DNA of 64,000 bases, taken from NCBI RefSeq assembly GCF_002020355.1, contig NZ_MPZV01000001.1, positions 1,364,001 to 1,428,000 of the forward strand, read 5' to 3'. The position numbers and the translations under genes were made by a program. Under the pieces are notes generated by a model. That model searched no databases and was not told the origin of the DNA. It saw nothing but the letters and a program-made list of their open reading frames with translations. Positions 59,286 to 64,000 of this stretch are shown here, one piece after another. Each line of letters begins with the position of its first letter. Positions within the stretch are counted from its first letter, which is position 1. Source of the stretch: Thioclava sediminum. GTDB lineage: Bacteria > Pseudomonadota > Alphaproteobacteria > Rhodobacterales > Rhodobacteraceae.

Positions 59286-60596
59286 ATGAACATGATGACC
59301 TCGAATGTCATCGCCCCGGCCCCGCCGCGCGCGCTGGAGGAAACCGGGCTAAACGTCGTGATGATGCGGGACATCCTGCTCAAGACGATGTTCCGCACCA
59401 ATACGGACACGGCCTCTGCGCTGTCGAAGCTGCTCTGCCTGCCGATGACGATGGTGCAGGACCTGATCGACATGTGCCGCAAGCAGGGCCTGTTGGAGGC
59501 GATGGGCACGCTGCACGCCAATTCCGGCGGCGAGATGGGCTTCCAGCTGTCGGACACCGGCAAGGCGCGCGCGCTCGATGCGCTGGCGCAGTCGGAATAT
59601 TACGGCGCGATGCCGGTGCCGCTGACCGTCTATCGCGAGCAGGTGAAGCGCCAGTCGATCCGCAACATCCAGCTGACCCGCCAGCAGCTTCTGGGCGCGA
59701 TGGGCCACCTGATCCTGCCGCCGGACCTGATCGGCCAGCTTGGCCCGGCGGTCTCCTCGGGGCGCTCGATCCTGATGTACGGCCCGCCCGGCAACGGGAA
59801 GTCCTCGATCTCGAACGGCATCCGCGACGCGATCGGGGACAATATCTTCATCCCGCGCGCCATCGAATATGCGGGCCAGATCATCACCGTCTACGACCCG
59901 ATCGTGCATACCCCCGTTCCGGTCGAAGAAGACGACCCGACCTCGCTGCGCAAGCGCGGGATGCAGTTCGATCAGCGCTACGTCTATTGCGAGCGCCCGA
60001 CCGTGATCACCGGCGGTGAACTGTCGCTCGACATGCTCGACCTGAAATACAATGCGACCGCCCGCACCTATACCGCGCCGCTGCAGTTCAAATCGGCCGG
60101 CGGCGTGTTCATCGTGGACGACCTTGGCCGTCAGGCCGAACCGCCGCAGAAGCTGGTAAACCGCTGGATCGTGCCGCTCGAAGAGAACCGCGACATCCTC
60201 TCGCTGCAATCGGGCGAGAAATTCGAGGTGCCCTTCGATACGCTCGTGATCTTCTCGACCAACTTCCACCCGAACGAGATCTTCGATAAGGCGGCGCTGC
60301 GTCGTATCTTCTTCAAGATCAAGATCGACGGGCCGAACCAGTCCGACTATCTCAAGATTTTCCAGATGATGGCGAAGAAGCGCAACATGCCGCTCGACGA
60401 GAAGGCGCTGCTGCATCTCCTCAAGGTGAAGTACCCCACCATCGACAATATCTACGCGAATTATCAGCCGGTCTTCCTGATCGACCAGATGATCTCGATC
60501 TGCGAATTCGAGGGCATCCCCTATCAGATGACGCCGGAACTGGTGGATCGCGCCTGGGACAACATGTTCGTCAGAGACGAGGTGATCGTCCACTAA
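59286..60596 (+). CDS. AAA+ ATPase of unassigned role at the end of the Tad locus
   Basis: This 436-residue protein has GAGAGGACGCC before the ATG at 59286. The N-terminal 120 residues look like a winged-helix segment ('LSKLLCLPMTMVQDLIDMCR', 'MGFQLSDTGKARALDALAQS'). The AAA+ core has Walker A GPPGNGKSS (166-174), Walker B FIVDDL (275-280) and a sensor-1-like 'DTLVIFSTNFHPNEIF'. 'ALRRIFFKIKIDGPN' and a lid helix region follow. It is not CpaF, CpaE or any named Tad subunit. It is 142 bases after cpaA on the same strand and convergent with the LytTR gene. The role is unknown; remodelling or regulation of the pilus machine is plausible. Confidence 0.85.
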   Translation: MNMMTSNVIAPAPPRALEETGLNVVMMRDILLKTMFRTNTDTASALSKLLCLPMTMVQDLIDMCRKQGLLEAMGTLHANSGGEMGFQLSDTGKARALDALAQSEYYGAMPVPLTVYREQVKRQSIRNIQLTRQQLLGAMGHLILPPDLIGQLGPAVSSGRSILMYGPPGNGKSSISNGIRDAIGDNIFIPRAIEYAGQIITVYDPIVHTPVPVEEDDPTSLRKRGMQFDQRYVYCERPTVITGGELSLDMLDLKYNATARTYTAPLQFKSAGGVFIVDDLGRQAEPPQKLVNRWIVPLEENRDILSLQSGEKFEVPFDTLVIFSTNFHPNEIFDKAALRRIFFKIKIDGPNQSDYLKIFQMMAKKRNMPLDEKALLHLLKVKYPTIDNIYANYQPVFLIDQMISICEFEGIPYQMTPELVDRAWDNMFVRDEVIVH

Positions 60597-60601
60597 GGGC
60601 G

Positions 60602-61456
60602 TTACTGGGCGGCCATCCCATCTGCACCGGGCGCGCGGAACCGTGCCGACTCGACTTGCGGCTGATAGGTGCGCGAGACGGGCACTTCTTCGCCGTCGGC
60701 CATCTGCAGGAAGACGCGCCCCTTCTCCTTGCGCAGGCCGCGCACCGCATCGCGCGCCACCCAATGCGAGCGATGGACCTGCAGGCCCGACGTGCCCTCG
60801 GTCTCGGCAATCGCATCGGCAAGCCGGATCAACAGGCTCGTCTGCCCCGCCTCGGTCACCACGTCGACATAGTGATCATTCACCGCGAGACGGATCAGCG
60901 GTGCGCGCAGGTCAGGCTCGAGCCGATAAAGCAAACGCGGCGTGGGCGAAGACAGAGCCCCCTTACTCGCTGCCTTCACGTCCCGGCGGGCCTCCTTCTC
61001 CGCGGCGGCCACCGAGGCCTCCTGCGCCCGCCTCGGATGCCCCTGCTGAGGCGCCATCCAGTGCCGCAGGGTGGAGCCTGCCATCGAGAGGCCGAGGATA
61101 TAGCCAGCCATGTGGAATATCTCGAACCCCCGGAAGTTGGGCTTCGCCGCAAGCAGCAGAACGAGCAGGTAAAGCGGCACAGTCAGCACCAAAGCGGAAA
61201 GGCCGGCAAGCGTGGGCGCCTCGTAACGGAACCGGCGCAAACCCAGCTTCCGCCGCACAAAAATGCGGATCGCCGCGCCGATCAGGATGCCGGCCGCGAC
61301 ACTGAGCGGCCAGAAAATTACGCGCGCGCCGAGCGACATGGATTCGAGAGTGTTGAACGGTCCGGCGACGATGCCGAATAGCGATGCCACGACCCAGATC
61401 ACCGGCAGAGCCGGGATCTTCAATGCCCGCCAATATATTTTCCAGAAACCTGCCAT
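60602..61456 (-). CDS. Membrane-anchored LytTR transcriptional regulator
   Basis: The protein has 284 residues from the ATG at 61456 (MAGFWKIYWRALKIPALPVI); a GTG at 61465 is also open. Four membrane segments lie in residues 10-135 ('FWPLSVAAGILIGAAIRIFV', 'ALVLTVPLYLLVLLLAAKPN'). A charged linker precedes the C-terminal LytTR DNA-binding domain ('DHYVDVVTEAGQTSLLIRLA', 'HRSHWVARDAVRGLRKEKG'). There is no receiver or kinase domain, so it may sense a membrane signal directly. It converges on the AAA+ gene, five bases apart, and is divergent from nothing: folD1 lies upstream on the same strand with a palindrome between. Confidence 0.9.
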   Translation of the reverse strand: MAGFWKIYWRALKIPALPVIWVVASLFGIVAGPFNTLESMSLGARVIFWPLSVAAGILIGAAIRIFVRRKLGLRRFRYEAPTLAGLSALVLTVPLYLLVLLLAAKPNFRGFEIFHMAGYILGLSMAGSTLRHWMAPQQGHPRRAQEASVAAAEKEARRDVKAASKGALSSPTPRLLYRLEPDLRAPLIRLAVNDHYVDVVTEAGQTSLLIRLADAIAETEGTSGLQVHRSHWVARDAVRGLRKEKGRVFLQMADGEEVPVSRTYQPQVESARFRAPGADGMAAQ

Positions 61457-61482
61457 TGCCGTCACGCCCCAATGACGCTTGG

Positions 61483-61498
61483 GTAACGCAAGCGTTAC
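61483..61498. promoter_or_regulatory. 16-bp palindrome GTAACGC-AA-GCGTTAC upstream of the LytTR gene
   Basis: Perfect 7-bp arms with a two-base centre lie 27 bases before the LytTR ATG and 64 bases after the folD1 stop. The flanking ACGCTT (61475-61480) and AAGCGT (61490-61495) add a second overlapping symmetry. It is a likely operator for the LytTR gene; whether it is self-binding is unknown, since LytTR proteins usually bind direct repeats. Confidence 0.45.
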
Positions 61499-61561
61499 GG
61501 TTCCGACAACGGCAAAGGCCGCTTACCCCACCCAACCTGTGGAAATCCTTACCTACCTTTG

Positions 61562-62464
61562 TCAGGCAGTCAAACCCTCAGGTTCGGGCAGATTGTTCGC
61601 GCGGCAGCAGGCAGTGACCGTGTTGGCCAGAAGGCAGGCGATGGTCATCGGGCCGACGCCGCCCGGCACCGGGGTGATCGCGCCCGCGACCTCCTTGGCG
61701 CTGTCGAAATCGACATCGCCCACCAGCCGGGTCTTGCCCTCGCCCTTCTCGGGCGCGTCGATCCGGTTGATACCGACATCGATCACGGTCGCGCCGGGCT
61801 TCACCCAGTCGCCCGGGATCATGCGCGGGCGGCCCACGGCTGCCACGAGGATATCGGCGCCCCGGCAGACATCAGCGAGATCCTTGGTGCGGCTATGCGC
61901 GATGGTGACGGTGCAGCTGTCGCGCAGCAGCAGCTGCGCCATCGGCTTTCCGACGATGTTGGAGCGCCCCACCACGACGGCGTTCAGCCCCGAGAGGCTG
62001 CCCAGCTGGTCGCGCAGCATCATCAGGCAGCCCAGCGGCGTGCAGGGCACCATCGATTTCTGCCCGGTGCCCAGAAGGCCCACATTGAGGATATGGAAGC
62101 CATCGACATCCTTCGCGGGGGTGATCGAGTTGATCACCTTCTCCTCGTCGATATGATCGGGCAACGGCAGCTGCACGAGGATGCCATGCACCGCCGGATC
62201 GGCGTTGAGCTTTTCGACCAGTGCCAGCAGATCGGCCTCGGAGGTCTCCGCGGGCAGCTTGTGCTCGTAGGAGTTCATCCCGGCTTCGAGCGTCTGCTTG
62301 CCCTTGTTGCGCACATAGACCTGACTGGCCGGGTCTTCGCCCACCAGAACCACCGCGAGGCCCGGCGTGATGCCGTGCTCCTCTTGCAGCCGGGTGACAT
62401 GCTCGGCCACTTTCTCGCGCACGCTCGCTGCGAAGGCCTTCCCGTCGATGATCGTCGCCGTCAT
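61562..62464 (-). CDS. folD: Methylene-tetrahydrofolate dehydrogenase/cyclohydrolase FolD1
   Basis: This 300-residue protein keeps all three catalytic residues at E. coli positions: Lys54 in '[15 protein letters not shown]', Gln98 in 'GILVQLPLP' and Asp121 in '[13 protein letters not shown]'. The NADP domain has '[18 protein letters not shown]' and '[17 protein letters not shown]'. It interconverts methylene-, methenyl- and 10-formyl-tetrahydrofolate. It is the last gene of the fhs-aroQ-folD2-folD1 run, 12 bases after folD2. It is the functional bifunctional enzyme of the pair by residue content. Confidence 0.96.
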   Translation of the reverse strand: MTATIIDGKAFAASVREKVAEHVTRLQEEHGITPGLAVVLVGEDPASQVYVRNKGKQTLEAGMNSYEHKLPAETSEADLLALVEKLNADPAVHGILVQLPLPDHIDEEKVINSITPAKDVDGFHILNVGLLGTGQKSMVPCTPLGCLMMLRDQLGSLSGLNAVVVGRSNIVGKPMAQLLLRDSCTVTIAHSRTKDLADVCRGADILVAAVGRPRMIPGDWVKPGATVIDVGINRIDAPEKGEGKTRLVGDVDFDSAKEVAGAITPVPGGVGPMTIACLLANTVTACCRANNLPEPEGLTA

Positions 62465-62476
62465 TTCATTCCTCCG

Positions 62477-63355
62477 TCACTCCGCCGCCGCGAAGGTCGT
62501 GCGGTAATGGTCCATCTGCATGCGGGTCGCGCGGACCGCGTTGTTCATCAGCGTCGAGACCGTGACCGGCCCCACCCCGCCCGGGACGGGCGTGATCCAG
62601 CCCGCCACTTCGGCGCAGCTGTCGAAATCGGCGTCGCCCACGGTGCGCCCCTCGACCCGGTTGATGCCGATATCGATCAGCGCCGCGCCCGGCTTGAGCA
62701 TTTCGCCATGCACCAGCCCCGGCTTACCGACCGCGACGAACACGGCATCGGCGGCGCGCGAATGCACCGAGACCTGCCGCGTCATATGGTGGCACACGGT
62801 GACGGTGGCGCCGAGTCCCATCATCAGGAAGGCGATCGGCTTGCCCACGATTTCCGAGTGGCCGATCACGCAGACATTGAGCCCTTCGGTCTGGAGCGGA
62901 AGGGATTTCAGGATCTCCACCGCCGCGACGGCGGTGCAGGGGCCGAGCTCCAGCTCGTTATAGACGATGTTGCCGATCGAGGACGGGTGCATCCCCTCCA
63001 CGTCCTTGAGCGGATGAACCGCCTTCTGCAGAACCTTGACCGGGATATGGGCGGGCAGCGGGCGCTGGATGATGATGCCGTTGACGCGCGGGTCGGCGTT
63101 CAGACCGGCCAGCACGCCCTGAAGCTGTTCGAGGCTGATCGTCTCGGGGTAGTTGCGCACCTCGAAGGCCACGCCGGCTTTCTCGGCGTATTTCTTCTGA
63201 TTGCGCACATAAAGTTCGGCCGCTGCGACATCGCCGACCGAGATCGAGACGAGGCGCGGCGCCCAGCCTGCCTCCGAAAGCCTCTGTGCCTCGGCATAGG
63301 TCTCGTCCAGCTTGACCTGCGCAAGCGCCTTTCCGTCAATGATCGTGGCGCTCAT
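62477..63355 (-). CDS. FolD paralogue 2 with substituted catalytic residues
   Basis: This 292-residue protein is clearly FolD-like over its full length ('[20 protein letters not shown]', 'CVIGHSEIVGKPIAFLMMGL', '[19 protein letters not shown]'). The Lys54 position is Gln53 in 'ELYVRNQKKYAEKAG', the Asp121 position is Glu120 in 'LKDVEGMHPSSIG', and the Gln98 equivalent Gln97 is kept in 'GIIIQRPLP'. The Lys is needed for cyclohydrolase activity in studied enzymes, and a Lys-to-Gln mutant of the human enzyme is known to keep dehydrogenase activity. FolD2 may therefore be a dehydrogenase-only or repurposed protein. The start overlaps the aroQ 3' end by 20 bases. Confidence 0.9.
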   Translation of the reverse strand: MSATIIDGKALAQVKLDETYAEAQRLSEAGWAPRLVSISVGDVAAAELYVRNQKKYAEKAGVAFEVRNYPETISLEQLQGVLAGLNADPRVNGIIIQRPLPAHIPVKVLQKAVHPLKDVEGMHPSSIGNIVYNELELGPCTAVAAVEILKSLPLQTEGLNVCVIGHSEIVGKPIAFLMMGLGATVTVCHHMTRQVSVHSRAADAVFVAVGKPGLVHGEMLKPGAALIDIGINRVEGRTVGDADFDSCAEVAGWITPVPGGVGPVTVSTLMNNAVRATRMQMDHYRTTFAAAE

Positions 63356-63656
63356 CGGGGTCTCCCTTGCCCAGAACCTGTTCTTCCTGCGCGATGAAAT
63401 GCTCGATCATTTCGCGCCACAGACGGTCGGCGAGATCGGGATCGAGCCCGGCAGGACCGGCGGCGGCGCGGACCTTTGCCACCACATCCTCGACCCGGTC
63501 GGGGATGCGTGCGGGCCAGCCATTTCCCTGTTTGAGTTCCGCCGCACGGGCGATCAGCCGGGTGCGCGCACCGAGCATCTCGACCAGCTCCCGGTCGAGC
63601 GCATCGATGGCGACGCGCAGCTCTTCCATCGTGTGCAGGTCTGACGGAGATTTCAT
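63336..63656 (-). CDS. AroQ-type chorismate mutase
   Basis: The product has 106 residues from the ATG at 63656 (MKSPSDLHTMEELRVAIDAL), with GGGAG eight bases upstream. It is all-helical. 'MEELRVAIDALDRELVEMLG' and 'ARTRLIARAAELKQGNGWPA' give the Arg, Lys and Glu pattern of the AroQ fold, with 'WREMIEHFIAQEEQ' at the end. It converts chorismate to prephenate for Phe and Tyr. It lies between fhs and folD2 and overlaps folD2 by 20 bases, so it is translated with the C1 genes, a link with no obvious pathway reason. Confidence 0.88.
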   Translation of the reverse strand: MKSPSDLHTMEELRVAIDALDRELVEMLGARTRLIARAAELKQGNGWPARIPDRVEDVVAKVRAAAGPAGLDPDLADRLWREMIEHFIAQEEQVLGKGDPDERHDH

Positions 63657-63723
63657 CGACAAGGCTCCCGGAACACTCGCGCCCCCTATCGCAGCTTGGC
63701 CCAACAAGCTCAAGACCGCGCCC

Positions 63724-64000
63724 CTAGAACAAACCCGTGATGCGGCCTTCGGCATCGAGGCCGATCGTCTCCGCAGCCGGGTGCCGGGGAAGGCCCGGCA
63801 TGGTCATGATTTCACCGCAGATCACCACGACGAACCCCGCCCCCGCCGAGAGCCGCACTTCGCGGATCGGCAGCGTATGGCCCGAGGGCGCCCCGCGCAG
63901 CGTCGGGTCCGCGCTGAAGGAATACTGCGTCTTGGCCACGCAGATCGGCAGGTTGCCATAGCCCGCGGCCTCCCAGTCGCGAAGCTGGTTGAGGATCTTC
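63724..64000 (-). CDS. fhs: Formate--tetrahydrofolate ligase, C-terminal end (runs off the window)
   Basis: The last 91 codons of fhs are visible. '[20 protein letters not shown]' and '[20 protein letters not shown]' then '[18 protein letters not shown]' are the conserved C-terminus of the family. The N-terminal part with the ATP P-loop is outside the window. Fhs makes 10-formyl-THF from formate, which FolD1 then reduces. It heads the operon with aroQ and the two folD genes. Confidence 0.96.
   Translation of the reverse strand, partial: KILNQLRDWEAAGYGNLPICVAKTQYSFSADPTLRGAPSGHTLPIREVRLSAGAGFVVVICGEIMTMPGLPRHPAAETIGLDAEGRITGLF

Noticed and set aside
61483-61498. Reading GTAACGCAAGCGTTAC as a CtrA site
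   Set aside because: The half-sites GTAA and TTAC are eight bases apart, not seven, and the perfect symmetry fits a different dimeric regulator.
1-64000. tRNA, rRNA, CRISPR, insertion sequences or prophage
   Set aside because: No T-loop-like GGTTCGAATCC signals in gaps, no spaced repeats, no transposase or integrase domains were recognised; an automated tRNA scan would settle the first point.

Overview
This window comes from the chromosome of an alphaproteobacterium of the Rhodobacterales (Rhodobacteraceae/Paracoccaceae type). The evidence is high GC, an ectABC-ask_ect operon with a divergent MarR-type ectR, the split cox order ctaC-ctaB-small ORF-ctaG-ctaE-surf1-thrC-M16 peptidase, pilin-like proteins of the GAVTVDW type, and a recurring intergenic 'CCCCGGGATATTT...CCAAG' element. 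The genus cannot be fixed from the sequence alone. No rRNA, tRNA, CRISPR array, insertion sequence or prophage was recognised, and the window reads as core chromosome with a few niche modules.

Layout. 1-3.5 kb: the N-terminal part of an FdhF/YdeP-like molybdopterin oxidoreductase and a short-Q-loop cytochrome bd quinol oxidase (cydAB/cioAB). 3.6-13.4 kb: an osmoadaptation block. It holds ectoine synthesis (ectA-ectB-ectC-ask_ect, ending in a strong terminator), the divergent regulator ectR with palindromes between, and a betaine/proline-type ABC importer (proX, attenuator, proW-proV). A metallophosphoesterase/lipid-kinase pair is inserted. 13.4-18.5 kb: a small phasin-like protein and an RND efflux pair behind a TTGACA box and an inverted repeat. 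18.5-32.2 kb: housekeeping genes, namely ptsP, lysC, a DUF1178 protein, waaA, a GMC oxidoreductase, EcsC, GNAT, a flavin reductase, a DMT exporter, mtnP-apt-nudix for purine salvage, and an FAD-linked 2-hydroxyacid oxidase. 32.3-39.8 kb: the aa3 oxidase assembly operon, with thrC, an M16 peptidase and a GNAT gene attached downstream. 39.9-47 kb: tldD, dprA, topA and a 3-oxoacid CoA-transferase (scoAB).

47-61.5 kb: a Tad (tight adherence/type IVc pilus) locus on the + strand. The order is two short pilin-like proteins, cpaB, cpaC secretin, an OmpA-like lipoprotein, cpaE/tadZ, cpaF/tadA, tadB, tadC, two TPR lipoproteins, a prepilin peptidase and an AAA+ ATPase of unassigned role. It is flanked by a lytic transglycosylase and a membrane-bound LytTR regulator. 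61.5-64 kb: a C1-folate operon (fhs, an AroQ-type chorismate mutase and two tandem folD genes).

The points most worth following up are these. (1) FolD2 has Gln in place of the catalytic Lys54 and Glu in place of Asp121, next to an intact FolD1. (2) The Tad locus is unusual: both pilins have Asp where Glu5 is expected, no TadE/F/G is present, and there is an extra AAA+ ATPase. (3) CtrA-like boxes stand before dprA and the first pilin. (4) A GTGA start/stop overlap sits exactly in the loop of a GC hairpin between apt and the nudix gene.
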